A stretch of DNA of 64,000 nt from Heliocidaris tuberculata (GCA_025618425.1 CM046849.1:30252843-30316842); one strand, 5' to 3'. Counted from the first letter of the stretch, positions 11,139 to 23,481 are shown. Program-made: numbers and translations. Notes: generated by a model from the sequence alone, not told the origin.

Positions 11139-14100
11139 TATCCTCGTAATTAACTTTTATTTTTAACGAAAAATAATGTTGAAATCGTTGCACATTTTTA
11201 TCATCATAATAAATCATCATATGTATAGACGGGATATTTTATAAAATCCATTGAAAAAATAACCATGTATATATTAGTTATTTTGAAATGGCATTATATA
11301 GTTTGAGTACATACACAAAGTACAAAGACTACTTTAGCTCAGTATAGAAACAAAATTGTTATATACATATTTACAAAATATATTATAGGATATATATATT
11401 AATTTTTGACGGTCGGGTGTTTGTAACGGTTATACAGCGATACAGCAAAGGAGGGGGGGGGGCGGCGGTTTTGAGCACGAAATTGGTGATGAGCACGCGT
11501 CACTGACCGTCTCAAACATATAAATAATCCCCACGGTTGGACTCGGCCGAAACTAACCATAATTGACCGTAGTAGTGGACCGTATATTGGCCGAGTTTGG
11601 CTTATCGGTTGGTTGGTTGGTTGACATTAATTGAATTGATTTAATAATCTTCGTTATACCTTGGTGCGACGGTCACTAACGCTGGTAGACCTGCAGAGAA
11701 AAGTTTTACCCCACTGAGTATAAGTAATTGGTTAATTGATGGATTCATTGGATTGACTGGTTGATTTATTTATTGGGTATTCGATCGGTTGATTGGTTGA
11801 CTGGCCGAATGATTGAATGATTGATTAATAGATTGAATAATTTATTCGTCGGTTGACTTGTTGTTTAGTTTGTTGTTTGAATGACTGATTAATTGATTGA
11901 TTGGTTGACTGATTGCTTGATTGATTAATCAATTAATGTAAGGATGATTAGATCTATTCATCAATATGTTGATAGATCGATAGATTAATATTGATCATTT
12001 ACTGATTGATTTTAGGGCCCCAGGGTCGGACCCTGCAAAATAATGACTCGTTACGTAGTCTTTCTATGAATAGATGAATGGAAACAAAGAAACAACAATG
12101 ACTATCTGCATGAATCAAAGTCTCAAAACTTTTGCAAGCTCATTTCGCTCACTCATTATTACATTATCATAACTTCATAACTCGGTGACAATGTTTTGAA
12201 CATAGTGTAAATGTAATCTAATAAGCATAATTATTATCATTACCTTTTCCATATTCTTTGATACATTGTAATGCCATCATTGCTTCACCGAAGAAAACAA
12301 ACGTCTCTGCTACTATGTAGTCAGCCCCCTCTTCTACTGCCCATTCGATCTGCTCCTGGTATAATGAATTCAGCAATAGCATTATCATCAATGCTTATCT
12401 TATTGCCCACGAGATGCTCATAATTCGATTAAGAATTTTTATTTTATTTTGTATCTATTTATTCATTTATTTTCCATAATATAGGATGGATTGCCCTTTT
12501 AACTGTAGTTGGTTTTCAAAGGGGTCCACACATTTTTAAAGACATGTGTAGTTATGAATCGAATCAGTGTTTACAACATAAAATAACATTTTTTTTTTCA
12601 CTGACATAACATTATTGATCAAACTTGCACAACAGAGGAAACATAAAAGCCCAGGTCAAAACAACCAACTAACCAAACGAACAAAAAATTAAATACATGA
12701 AATATACGTGATGAAGTCAACATGGTCAATATGCGTACCTTTAGGTAAGAATATGTTTCCAGTCAAAGTCCGTAGTGTACTTTTTTAAATTCTTGAAGTG
12801 CCAGTATGTACACATTGCAGAAGATTTCCCGATTACATTCGACATCCGATTACATTCGACATTAATCACAAGATAACGATATCATTGTTGTTATTATTAA
12901 AGCCAAATAATTTCTTTATGCTTTGAACAGAACGATACACTTCGTATATAAGTTCCAGCTGCAATATTTGCCACAAGATCACCCCAAAATCAGTCACATG
13001 AATCTCATTATCTGTCAACGTAACTGGTTGCCCATCAGGATAAGGATTCACTATGAGACAGATACTTGTCATCTTCATTAGGAAGGGAAAAAGTACTGCA
13101 TAAAATAAATTGTAGCAAAACGTATTTGAGAAAACAAAAGCTTGAATCAAGTTTTTCATCAGTGGTTAGTAATCTCAATCAAATACATTGTTTTGGCGTT
13201 TCATTTTTTTTTTCTTTTACTAGTGCTGCGGTGATATTGCTATAGCCCTATATATAATGTCACCTATTACCTCAGTCACACCAACCAGATTAACACGAGA
13301 CCTACAACAGACCGGTGTGGAGTCGATGTGGAGTCGGTGAGTCGGTTTGGAGTCAGTGTGGAGTCGGTGTGGAGTAGGTGTGGAGTCGGTTTGGAGTCGG
13401 TGTGGAGTTGGTGTGGAGTTGGTGTGGAGTCGGTTTTGAGTAGGTGTGGACATGGTGGAGTTGGTGTGGAGTCGGTTTTGAGTAGGTGTGGAGTCGGTTT
13501 GGCGGTGTGACTGAAGTATATGAGTGATACTCCCAGATCAGTTTTCTAACTGAATGGACAGGGCGTTTGATACCTTAAACATCGATCTGACTGTCTCCTT
13601 GGTAGCTTCGTCATCAGGATCCCAATCTCCTGTATTTGAGAGGTCACCTGCCATCAGAGTACCGGTCTCATCTGCCACCTCACGAGCCATCTTCAAGGCA
13701 AGACGATTGGTGAACTCCAGCTGGTCTTCTCGATCTACATCAGATAGCTTCTTGCGAGATGCATAATACTGGAGAGATAAATGCGATAAAAGAAAAAAAT
13801 ATTGATACAATGCGACTCCATGGTAGCCATTTCTGTTTAAATATAGGTGAGAGAGGGGCTGAGGCAACCAGGTAAAAGAGGCCCCCAACAAATCTGTGAT
13901 CAGTGCTCACCTATGGCAAGGCCAAACGGGCAAATTTGGGTCATATTAGAGCAAGGAGTTATCACTGAAGAACTCCTTGGTTAGATCCATTCTCTATAGC
14001 TTTAAGATGACATTTGCCTGCTTGAATTGACCTTGCTATAGGTGAGCAGTCATCAAAGATTTGTCAAGGGGGCCTCTTTTACCCGGGGCCTCATTTGCCC

Positions 14101-14840
14101 CCTCTTTCCCCTATTATTATATTTTTGGCTTATAAGGTTACCTTTTACATTGTCTATGCCAACGAGAATTTTGGAGAGTCAAAATCAGCCCCCCTCCCCA
14201 GCTGTTCGTAAAAATTACGCATGACTTTACAAACGACTTGAATATGAAGTGCCACTGTGCCAGATAGTTTTTCCTGATGTTTTAACAAAGTGTGACTGTA
14301 TTTCCAATAACCTCTATTAAATTATTGCAAAAAATACACTTTGCATTAAACATGTTTGTCATAATAAGAATGTTAATCTACATCTACATCTGCACAGTTC
14401 AACTTCAGTTGATGCAGTTAAAAAGGATTGAGCATCTTATTTGGCTTGGATTTCGTTATTTTACCTGCGCTAATCAAGTCTGTGAAGAAAATTAGCCCCA
14501 TAAGCCTGTTATTCAAATAACTTTTTGTACGATGTCACTCTCACAAGGCGCGTCAAAGGCCGCGCCCGTCGCTGACGCAGTCCTATAGGACTGGCGTCAT
14601 TTACTGGCGTATACACCAGTAAATGACGCCTCGTTAGCCTCGATCCTACCGTTAAAGCTTGTACGACGTCACTCCCCGCGTGGACAAAATCACGATACAT
14701 CTGCCGAACTAGTTCCGGGTTATCTATGACAACTTCCGGCACAAATGGACCCGACTTCACGTAGCCTTGTCGCTCAAAGGCCATCACGTATCCCTCTGCG
14801 CAGAGAATAGTTTCTCCACCACTGAGTCGTTCTAGAAGCC
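9107..14840 (-). CDS. Betaine-homocysteine S-methyltransferase-like enzyme (5' exon not found)
   Basis: Transcription order of exons: 14840-14650, 13768-13574, 12355-12244, 10863-10661, 10036-9958 and 9426-9107 (stop). All junctions have AG/GT borders and compatible phases, giving about 366 residues. Members of this pfam S-methyl_trans family transfer a methyl group to homocysteine in the cytosol. Visible motifs include [10 protein letters not shown] at the start, [37 protein letters not shown] and MGLCCGN; the last two supply the three zinc-binding cysteines. Compared with human BHMT as I recall it, GDGG is CAEG (Asp26 lost), GPWTPE is GPFVPE (Trp44 to Phe) and AEYFEH is AETFVF (Glu159 kept, Tyr160 to Thr). 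The C terminus is shorter than in vertebrate BHMT. The first exon needs one upstream base and a start codon, so a short N-terminal exon beyond 14842 is missing. A paralogue with another methyl donor is possible. Confidence 0.88.
10526..10557 (+). repeat. (TC)n microsatellite after a C run
   Basis: A C run followed by about 16 TC units. It lies in the BHMT-like intron about 100 bases after the donor at 10660 in transcript order. Confidence 0.85.
11103..11136. repeat. (AT)n microsatellite
   Basis: About 17 AT units in an intron of the BHMT-like gene. Confidence 0.9.
11656..11712 (-). pseudogene. Duplicated exon-border fragment of the BHMT-like gene
   Basis: These 57 bases match 10829-10885 at 52 of 57 positions. 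The source spans the splice acceptor and first 35 coding bases of the exon 10863-10661. The copy keeps the acceptor CTCTGCAG and still encodes [10 protein letters not shown], and then reads AAG|GTATAA, which could act as a donor. Used as an exon, this would be 31 bases and would shift the frame. It lies upstream of the real exon in transcript order. Confidence 0.8.
11735..11960 (+). repeat. Degenerate GATTGATTGGTT tract
   Basis: Irregular tetranucleotide sequence built from GATT, GGTT and GACT units in a BHMT-like intron. Confidence 0.7.
13273..13513 (+). repeat. 12-bp minisatellite between inverted ends
   Basis: About 15 degenerate units of GGTGTGGAGTCG fill 13314-13502. They are bounded by CAGTCACACC at 13273 and its reverse complement GGTGTGACTG at 13504-13513. 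The block begins about 60 bases into the intron after the exon 13768-13574, and may be an element whose interior became a tandem array. Confidence 0.75.
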
Positions 14841-15169
14841 CTGTGAGAACAGAGATAAAGAGAGACAGAACGATAAATAAACAGACTTTGTGCCTGTGTG
14901 GGGGTTTGCGTGTGTGTGTGTGTGTGAGAGAGAGAAAGAGAGAGAGAGAGGGGGGGGGGGGGGGGATCCTAAAGATCCGAGATAGGGATATCTTATTACA
15001 GCCATGAGTACTTATAGCCATGATGATTATATTCAAAGACCTCACTATCCGGAATACGCGGATTTGAACTCGGGTCGGTTCCAGAGTGAGCAAAAAACCG
15101 GAGATATAAATGAGAGCCTACCTGTTTAATCGGTCTCCTGAAATTATAACACTAATGATAATTATTCTG

Positions 15170-15505
15170 GATTTACATAGCGCCTAATACATCTACTGAG
15201 TCTTTAAGTGCTTTACAGACATATTATTACCCCGGTCATCGAATTCATGTTTTGCCCGCACACAGTGTGTGCACCTTCTCCACTCCCTGGGAAGCATTCC
15301 AGCCAGGCGCCTTTTACAGACGCTCACAATGCTGATCAAACTCAATGAATTTCGCATTCTACCGGGTACCCATTTAACACCTGGGTGGAGAGAAGCAATG
15401 TAGATAAAATGCCTTGCTTGGGGACATAAGTACCGTGCCGGCGATCGAACCCACGACCTTCGCATCTCCAGTCAAGTGCTTAAACCACTCGACTACGACA
15501 TCGCT
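15170..15505 (-). mobile_element. tRNA-derived SINE, copy 1
   Basis: On the minus strand the head reads GTAGTCGAGTGGTTTAAGCA (A-box-like) and GGTCGTGGGTTCGATCG (B-box-like). The body contains CACCCAGGTGTTAAATGGGT, and the 3' end is close to GGCGCTATGTAAATC. It resembles a Leu/Ser-type tRNA head. A second copy is at 26201-26467 and a short head-only piece at 50071-50140. Confidence 0.75.
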
Positions 15506-15786
15506 TATGAGGAAATGAGTTTGGATATTGGTCGTCAATTTATATCCTTATGAACCTTCAATACTGATTTTCTCGGATCCAGTACCTTTTCTACTTAAAC
15601 TTCCGGAGACAGGTTTTATATACCGGTGTTATTGGACCACAGAACTAAAGATGTAGAAGGCTCATACCCATTCCCAATGCACAGATCGCGGTGTAGCCGT
15701 CAAACCCGCTGGAGGATTCGCTCGAGTGCACACACCGCCATATTGCTCAGTCCTCGATCTTTTCAAATAACCCACCAGTATACTAT

Positions 15787-15944
15787 TAATACATGGTTGG
15801 GAGTGCGTTAGTGCGATCTGGCAACACAAAGGTTTTTATCGTGGTGTACTAACGCACGAGGCGTAGCCGAGTGTGTTAGACACCACGATAAAAACCTGCG
15901 TGTTGCTGGATAGCACTAATGCACGAACTCACAACCATGTATTA
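15787..15944. mobile_element. Hairpin element with ~70-bp arms
   Basis: TAATACATGGTTGGGAGTGC on the left is matched by the inverse near GCACGAACTCACAACCATGT on the right, with long arms around a short centre. A second inverted pair, TTTTATAAAACGGGT (about 15950) and ACCCGTTTTATAAA (about 16105), suggests it is part of a larger compound element. Confidence 0.65.
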
Positions 15945-16115
15945 AAAGTTTTATAAAACGGGTCTACAATCTTAGTGTTTTCTTACAATCTTAGTGTTTG
16001 ATCCGGATTAGCCGTGCGTTAGTCCCCTCGCCGTGCGTTAGTACTTTTTTTTTGCACGGTCACGTGGTGTTATTTGACCCATCAGGATGGCTACATTCTT
16101 GAACCCGTTTTATAA

Positions 16116-17090
16116 ACCATAATATTATATCGGATCTTCTCTATCAAAATAAAGGTCTTATGCCTTCGTCACTTGAGATTTTAAAGTTGTTTTTTCCACT
16201 GAAGTTCACTTGCTTTTCATACATTAGTAACGTCAACTAATATCATGTAATTTTTTTTTTTTTTTTTTTTGAGGGAGGGAAGTGGTTCTCTTTTAAGACA
16301 AAAAGGTTGAATTTTTATTCTGTCCACTTAAAGATAATCTTAAACAATTGTTGTTGCCTTTTTCTAACATTATTACCATTAATTTTTTAGTTCTCTTTCA
16401 AGAAGGCAGCCTGAGTTCATTTGCTCACCGTCATCCTTCTTGACGCCCCCTCGGAAAAAACAAAATACATTTTCATGTACGCCTACACGTTAAAAAAACA
16501 AAACAAACTTCTATTCCTCTTTTGTACCATGTACATGACTTGTATAACGTTATACTTTTTGTACAGTGTCCTCTGATATAAAAAGGCCAACAAATTTGTT
16601 ATTTAAGGGTTTGTTCAACATGCCTCTGCCATGTTTCTTTTTATCTTTGATGATAATCATTATATAAGTCAGGACTTTATCGATGAACTATTTGAAATTA
16701 TATGATTAATCAGATTGGCAGGGGAACGGGGGGGGGGGGGGGGTAAGTTTGTAGCCCTCCTCCCACTTTCTGAGTAGTTAATATCGCAGCATGTTCACTG
16801 CCCCCCTTTTTTTTTAATTACTCAGCCGCCCTTGAATCAATTTTATTCAACTTTTTAAAAATTGTTTACTTTGAAGAAGTTTTTCAAGCCAGGCTCAAGA
16901 TTCTCCTTTCTTTGTATTTCTCCCCCCTTTTTCTATTTTTTTTTTTTTGTTTTGTTTTTTTGTCATGCCCCTTCACTATGAGCAAGGAGTCATCTCCTTG
17001 CTATGAGTGTCGAGATAAAACCAAGCAGAAACAGATGAATATGATGATGTGCTTATTGTTTACAGTCAGAATTCACTGCTCCCTGATCAT
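16116..17090. other. Intergenic, no gene seen
   Basis: AT-rich sequence with homopolymer runs: poly-T at 16251-16270, poly-G at 16729-16742 and poly-T at 16935-16960. No exon-like open frame or family motif was found. Confidence 0.6.
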
Positions 17091-17096
17091 CTTAAT

Positions 17097-17241
17097 AGAC
17101 CTCTTCACAAAGTTATTCAAACCTAAGAATGTTTCTTTCCTGGGGACCTAGTAACGAGCAGGCGCGTAGCCATCTATCAACTTTCAGGTTGTCAAGAACA
17201 ACCTCTGTTTTAAAAGTATGCATAAAATTTGAATATATTTG
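17097..17241 (+). repeat. Dispersed repeat, inverted partner at 21255-21482
   Basis: The blocks TTCTTTCCTGGGGACCTAGT and CATAAAATTTGAATATATTTG recur in reverse complement at 21417-21482 and 21255-21335. The partner copy has about 80 extra bases between the two blocks. Confidence 0.7.
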
Positions 17242-18250
17242 TGGACAGGTCTATTGACACCAAATTGCACCTCAAGAAGATTATTATAATCAAAATTACA
17301 TCATGTAAATTTGAGTTAAATTGAATAAAACACTTATTAGCTATCATAGTCAGAAGGTAAGAAAAGGTTTTTTTTTTTTACTTTACATATACAGAGCATT
17401 TTGGGGGGCAAAGCGTTGTCAAAGGGCACTCTGGGGTTTTTATTTCAGGGGGTCTGACACCCCCTTCCCGATAGAAAATTTTTGCTAGTTTTTATATTTT
17501 TGGAATGTACATCCAGAGCTCTTCCTTCTGACAAAATTTGGTCCCCTCCATGGGCTTCAAGGGGAAAAAATTACGATTAACTAAAAATCAACGATAGCAA
17601 ATAAAATATAAAATGAATATCTTTCGAACTTACATAATGAATGCTTAAAGTCCTACAGAAAAAGAAGTTGGTGGAATTTGAAAAAAAGACAACGTACGGT
17701 ACATGTAGATTTACTAGTAATAGAGTCTACGATATTCCCTTCCGAGCGAACCCCTTCCTAACAACGCGGCCGGCGTTTTGGACCCTTGAAACCGAACGTG
17801 TGCCCCCTATGGGCAAAAGACACACAACCTACCCCGATTTGGGGCCAACGGGGTGACGACTGGGGTGACGAGAGAGCAGGTTATATGATATTACTTATGT
17901 TTGTTGTTGTTGTTTTTTGCCTCATTTTATGATCTTCTCCCCTGTGTTTTGTTCTCTGTGTCAAATAGTGTGGAGAACATACGTGTATGAAAGCCATTTT
18001 AGGCGCTTAACTGTACGCTTTCGGTAATATTATGCAGTTCGGTAATACAATCCATGACTATACTGAAATGAGCACACCTCTTACAAGTAAAAGACTTGCA
18101 TAGTCAGGAGATGAATACAATAATATGAATTTCCACTTTCAATAAAGATATTTGCCAGAACCATGAGAACGGCGAGGGCAAGTTAAGCAAATGGTCACAA
18201 AATTTGATTTTCTTTGCACTTCAGAGACCAAAATTGATCGTTTATGTTAA

Positions 18251-19075
18251 AAAATTGCTCGAGTCATTGGTGTAATGAGCAAACTTAAGTTTGTTTTACC
18301 CTCACATGCATTGTTAGACTATAACTCATTGATTTTATATGGCAGCATGTTGTGGGCGAGTAGTTCAATTTATCTTGTTAACGGAATCTTCTTATTGCAG
18401 AAACGTGCTCTGAGAGTTATAGCCAAGATACATTTTAGAGCACATACTTCAGATATTTTTCTAAAATATAATGTTTTGACAATCTATCAACTATGTGATT
18501 TACAACTTGGAGAATTCATGTATAAATATGTTCAAAAATCCTTACTACAAAATTTTAGTGATTGGTACATGTTAAATAATTCTGTCCATAATTATAATAC
18601 CAGGAACTCACAGAAAATTCATAGCATATATTTGAAAACAGCCCTAGGGCAAAAAAGTATAAGATACAGAGGGAATGTCCTTTGGAATGGGTTAAGCAAT
18701 GACATTAAAAATTCTGCATCACTCCAAAGTTTTAAGAGGAATTAAAAAAAACATTTATTTTTAAAAATATAAATCTCTTCGTAATGCTAATATTAATATT
18801 CTAAATGACCCCCCCCCCCCCCTCCCTTTACAGTTTTATATTATGATTATTTTGGGGATAACCCAGACAAGCAAAAGTGCTTTTGTTACCCCCCTCCACG
18901 TACTAGATTATTAATTACCTTTTCTGTTTTATCAACACCTGTATGTTTGTTTCTCTTTGTATTTTTTTCTTCTGTTTTTTATACTATCAAATGTAAATTG
19001 TGATTTGTATTTGTATATTTTGTATGTCTTTTACTAGTACTGGAAAACAAATGAATTGAATTGAATTGAATTTAA
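18251..19075 (+). pseudogene. LINE (CR1/L2-like) reverse transcriptase 3' end, 5'-truncated
   Basis: An open frame from about 18251 to 18745 encodes the region just after the reverse transcriptase core of non-LTR retrotransposons. The recognisable features are KIARVIGVMSKL, a LYGSMLWASS block (usually NYCxxxWG), the LLQKRALRVIAKIHFRAHT signature and a final GNVLWNGLS block. The catalytic core and endonuclease are absent, and an in-frame TAA precedes 18251. The frame stops at a short A run where related elements normally continue KKHLF, so a frameshift is likely. The tail at 19052-19072 is a TTGAA repeat, as expected for a CR1-type 3' end. This is a dead copy. Confidence 0.8.
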
Positions 19076-19766
19076 ATAGTAAATGTAGTACGGCTAGAGT
19101 GCAGTGCCCAAGTCTGCGCACAAGCGTAACCAGGTAACTGCGCGATTCTGATAAAACAAAACAAGCATGTGCAACGAACACAAAGTTTTCATCTTGATCG
19201 TAGCGACAGGTATTCATGCAAAAAACGAGTCAAAATAATGAAAAAATGTTTTATTTCAGACATTTAATTCACAAGCATCAAAATGTTGTCTTTCACTTCA
19301 ACATTCCCGAACTGTATGCGCTTAAAAGGAATGAGTGCGCAGACATGAGCGTCATTGTTTTTTAACGTTGAAATGACACGGCCGCCGTTTCTTGCCGTGA
19401 AAATGGCATTGTTCTTGTTCTAATTTTTGATGAGATTTCTTTAAAATTTACTCTTTAGAATATCAGGAATAATGTAAAATTAAGCATTAGAGGAATATTG
19501 GAGAAATTATTGTTCATTTTCAGGTCAAATCTTAGATGCGCACACATCAAGGACATGGGGCTCCCCATCATACAGCAAAATTATCAAAACAAGCAACAAG
19601 AGTGTATGATGACTGCACTTCTATAGTATAACAAATAAGCATGAACACTGGCAATTTATTTCATGTATTACAAGAGAAATTTCCTTTTCTTTTTTTCTTG
19701 GTTCATTTCTATACTTAGCATTAACAAAATCGAGCAATTCCAGTAACATTTTATATCACCCTAGTG
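19076..19766. other. Intergenic, nothing recognised
   Basis: No exon, repeat family or regulatory motif could be supported here. Confidence 0.5.
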
Positions 19767-20019
19767 CAGTGGCGCAAATCCATTGTGAAATCCGGGGGGG
19801 GGGGGGGGGACATTCGCCTCCAAAATTAATTCTCTGACAAGTAAAAAAAAAAAAAAAAAGGTTATTCAATAAGGTGGGGGGGGGGGGACATTCGCCTCCA
19901 AAATTCTCGGACAAGCAAAAAAAAAAAGGTTATTCAAAAAGGTGGGGGGGGGGGGGGGACATTCGCCTATCTTCAAAAAGGTGTCCCCTTTCCCCCCCCC
20001 CCCCGGATTTGCGCCCATG
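19767..20019 (+). mobile_element. hAT-type MITE, family B, copy 1
   Basis: Starts CAGTGGCGCAAATCC and ends GGATTTGCGCCCATG. The interior contains tandem ACATTCGCCTCCAAAATT, TCTGACAAG, poly-A, GGTTATTCAA and poly-G blocks; the middle unit appears to be tripled. The target duplication is not clean in this copy. The second copy at 27592-27777 has an exact one. Confidence 0.8.
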
Positions 20020-21250
20020 CTTCAGTGTTGTATTCCAACGATCCAACATTTTGTACTGAATGTCGTTGACGCGAGCGTAGGTACGTACGCGATCGACATG
20101 ATGACAGTACAGAGCGAAGGACTAACCAAGATGGCGGATATATGTGATCGCGTACTCGTGAGCGATGGCTACAATTTCGCACCACTGCACTGAGCTCTAC
20201 ACTATACACTACACTAGTGCTATGTGTAGAGTTCAGTGTTTCGCACCACCACCCACACGACGAGCCTCCTACGTCTTTAGGAGGTATGGGACTAGCACCA
20301 TAATGCTCTTCTTCCTCTTCTTCTTCTTCTTCCTCTTCTAGTAATCGTCAAAGGGCTATGCAGCCTATATCACGACGATCTGACGAAGACAGAATACCTG
20401 ATGTGTTTGCAGGCACACTAAACACCGATTTAAACTAAAATGGCGTAAAAACATGTACATAAATTGGTACTCTACCTTTTGTTGGGGCCATTTTCTTCCT
20501 CGCGTTCAATAAAGTCCCCGACTTCTTTCGTTTACTTCGCAAGTGCTATTTTACGGCGGATTTTCAAGTAAATATATAAACATATACAGCAGCGTTGAGC
20601 TAGCTGCGTACAAGTTCAGATTCTGATACTTATACAGTGTACAAGCTTCTGAAGATAGCCTTGTACTCCGCAATAGCTGTAACGGGTGATTAAGCTTCAA
20701 TAGGTTTTGTGTGTATTAGCGGGAAGTGATCCATTCTAGATCATCCATACATGAGAGGAAAATGATCATTAAAAAAATAATTTTCAACTCTGAAACCTCA
20801 AATTTGTAGCATAGTAAGAGTTGAAGAGTCCCTGAATTAGGTAATCTAGCAAATTTAAGAAAACTGAATCTTGCTTGGATCAAATCTGTTTTCTGTTTTG
20901 ACTACTGCAACAGTGAGTGTTTGACACAGTCCCACATAGGCAAGGGCTATGAGTGAGATTCTGATGACCTATATTTAAGAAGAACGTTGACAACATAATG
21001 TCGCTGGTCAGTTTTCTGATGTCATCTAGCCGAGCTGTTGATTGACTAAACAGGAGCTATCAATAGACGTGTTCACAAATCAGGGTCCGCGGAGCGTTTT
21101 TGAAAGTTGGGGGGGGGGGGGGGTTTGATTTGATTTCACTCATTAATGACAATTTTCGAGCCTTTTTTCCGAGATTTTTTGTAACGTGTCTACTTAAGAA
21201 AGTGGGGGGGGGGGGGGGCTGCAGCCCCCAGGCCTTCCCCATTCCGCAGC
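20020..21250. other. Intergenic, no gene seen
   Basis: Mostly unique sequence. A short palindromic stretch, CTACACTATACACTACAC, lies near 20197. Two AAAGTKGGGGGGGG tracts, at 21104-21122 and 21200-21218, belong to a repeat like those elsewhere in the window. Confidence 0.5.
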
Positions 21251-21254
21251 CCAT

Positions 21255-21482
21255 GCAAATATATTCAAATTTTATGCATAGCTTTTAAAACAAAGGTTGT
21301 CAGTCTTGACAACCTGAAAGCATGTCAGAGGCTTGTCAGACATAGCAACAAATAATGTATGCCAACTGGCCGATTCCAGGTATTGTAGTTCATTCATTAA
21401 TAACAGGTTAATGGAACCTCGTTACTAGGTCCCCAGGAAAGAAACATCCATAAATTTGAATAACTTTGTGAACAGGTCTATT
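21255..21482 (-). repeat. Inverted partner of 17097-17241
   Basis: Contains reverse complements of both blocks described at 17097-17241, in the same relative order, with an added segment between them. Confidence 0.7.
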
Positions 21483-22046
21483 CCCTGTATTTGCCAACCT
21501 TGTTTTGATAAGATTAAATCATGTGTAGCTAGCCCAATGTTCAGCTCAGTTTGTAATCTTTCATCATTGTCTGGTCATGCAAGGCCGTTTTCTATATGAG
21601 GTACTTAAACTATTTTGCGAAGGAGACACAAGTTATGTAACATCCCAAAAGAAAAAAAAACACAATAAGCACAAGCAGCAACTCTCTTCCATCCAATCAA
21701 TCGATAGCATATCGTCCTCCTTTTCTATTTTTTTTAAAGATTATTGTCAATCGTATCATTATTCACAGAATTAAAAAAAAATAACTGAAAAGCGAATACC
21801 ACTCCCCCTTGCAACCCCCCCCCCCCCAAATTTACAAACCTGAAACCTCTTTAAGGTCTCATACGACACGATTTCTGCTGCGCAGAAAACCTTTATATAC
21901 AATGTATACGGACTTCACTGGTATTTCTGATCAAAATTTTCAACTAAAACTGAGTAAAAGATGCATGAACCGATAGGATTGGTATTTATTCTTTAGAAAA
22001 CATAATGTACAGAGACTTGCATGTGTGGGTAGGGTTCTCCTTATCC

Positions 22047-22049
<3 letters not shown>

Positions 22050-22102
<53 letters not shown>
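22050..22102 (+). repeat. (TC)n microsatellite
   Basis: About 26 TC units in intergenic DNA. Confidence 0.9.
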
Positions 22103-22104
<2 letters not shown>

Positions 22105-22321
22105 ACTCTCCTTTTATTCCTCTGCTCGTTTTTCGCTTCGTATGATTGTATTGTATGAAATTTATCGAAATATAATGTATGAAACAGATTTTTTGTAAAT
22201 GCAAACAATCAAGCCTTGATACATGTGATAACGATGACCCCCCGGCCCCCTTTCTATTCACAATTCCACTGTTATTCAGCATAATTTATATCGGACAAGG
22301 CAAAAAGAAAAAAATAACTTT

Positions 22322-22541
22322 TTTGTGAACAACTCTCCATTTGTTTTGTACACAGATTTTCAGATTTTCCCCATTATCTCTCAGGGTGCTCCTTGTCTCC
22401 TCCTGAACTCGACATATGTGGTGTAAAATACATTTTCCCATTATATATGTTGAGCTCAGAAGGAGATTAACTGCACCTTGAAAGATAATGGGGAAAATCT
22501 GAAAATCTGTGTACAAAACAAATGGAGAGTTGTTCACAAAA
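22322..22541. mobile_element. Hairpin element with ~100-bp arms
   Basis: TTTTGTGAACAACTCTCCAT at the left is exactly complementary to ATGGAGAGTTGTTCACAAAA at the right. The arms stay near-perfect through CAGATTTTCCCCATTATCT, and only a short unpaired centre remains. There is no coding capacity; a MITE-like origin is likely. Confidence 0.75.
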
Positions 22542-23161
22542 TCAGCCATTTTGAAGCAATTTTGCCAATTTGAGGATCCCCATAGAAAGTAAAACGAGAC
22601 TTTTCAAATTTCCATAACTCTCTCATTTTTTAACCAATTTTAATGAAACGTTTTGTAAAGTGCTTCTCTGAATTTTCACTTTCCAATAACATTGATTCTC
22701 TCCTTGGGTTTTGGTTTCCTTTAAAACGATTGCAAATTTCTTAGAGTCAATGAATAATCTAGAGATGTTTCTGTCTTGGATGATGTAAAGTTGTCGGAGC
22801 CGATAGAATTTGACGACTCTATTCTTCTGTGGCAGTCAATGCATATACCGTCAGAAATGCAGCTTAAATTGTAATATTAAATGGTCAAAATAAGCCATGA
22901 TTTTAATAGATTTTTTTGTCGTAATACCTCTGCCAAGAGACATGATATTCTTATTTTCATTTTCCCCCAACCCTTACTTTCAATCGGCAGGATCGGTAGA
23001 TTCAATTTGGAGTATATCAAACATTTGCAAAGTTTGTATTCTTATCACAACGCGCAGAGGAAGTTAAGAGAATTGAGAGAATTTTTTTTCTTTCTATTTT
23101 TCAATATTTCCCTTTGCAAATCGATTTACAATAGCAAACCACTGACAACCTTACCTTTTAG

Positions 23162-23481
23162 CAGGGGCGGATCCGTGATTTTATATAAGGGGGGGGGGGG
23201 GACACACTAATGCAGGATTGTCAACTTTGGGAAACTGCTTGGAGGGAAATCCGTATTTTATTTGGTCTCGCCAGCCTTCCAAAAGTGTGTGTGTGTGTGT
23301 GGGGCGGGGGGTATATGGTCCAGTTTCCCTCCATAATTCTGTCACAAGAAAAAAAAAAAGGTTTTCCGTTCCAAAGGGGGGGGGGGAATAAAAAAGGGGG
23401 CACAATGAATATTTTTCTTTCAAAAGGGGGGGGGGGGTACGGGCCGGGATTCCCCCCCCCCCCCCCCCAACTCCGCCACTG
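23162..23481 (+). mobile_element. hAT-type MITE, family A, copy 2
   Basis: Ends are CAGGGGCGGATCC and CTCCGCCACTG. The flanking octamers CCTTTTAG and CATTTCAG match at 6 of 8 positions, a decayed 8-bp target duplication. The body is shared with 6924-7227 and 25301-25713. Confidence 0.85.

Noticed and set aside
15626..15811. 61-residue frame near the hairpin element
   Set aside because: It runs into the inverted repeat at 15787 and shows no family similarity.
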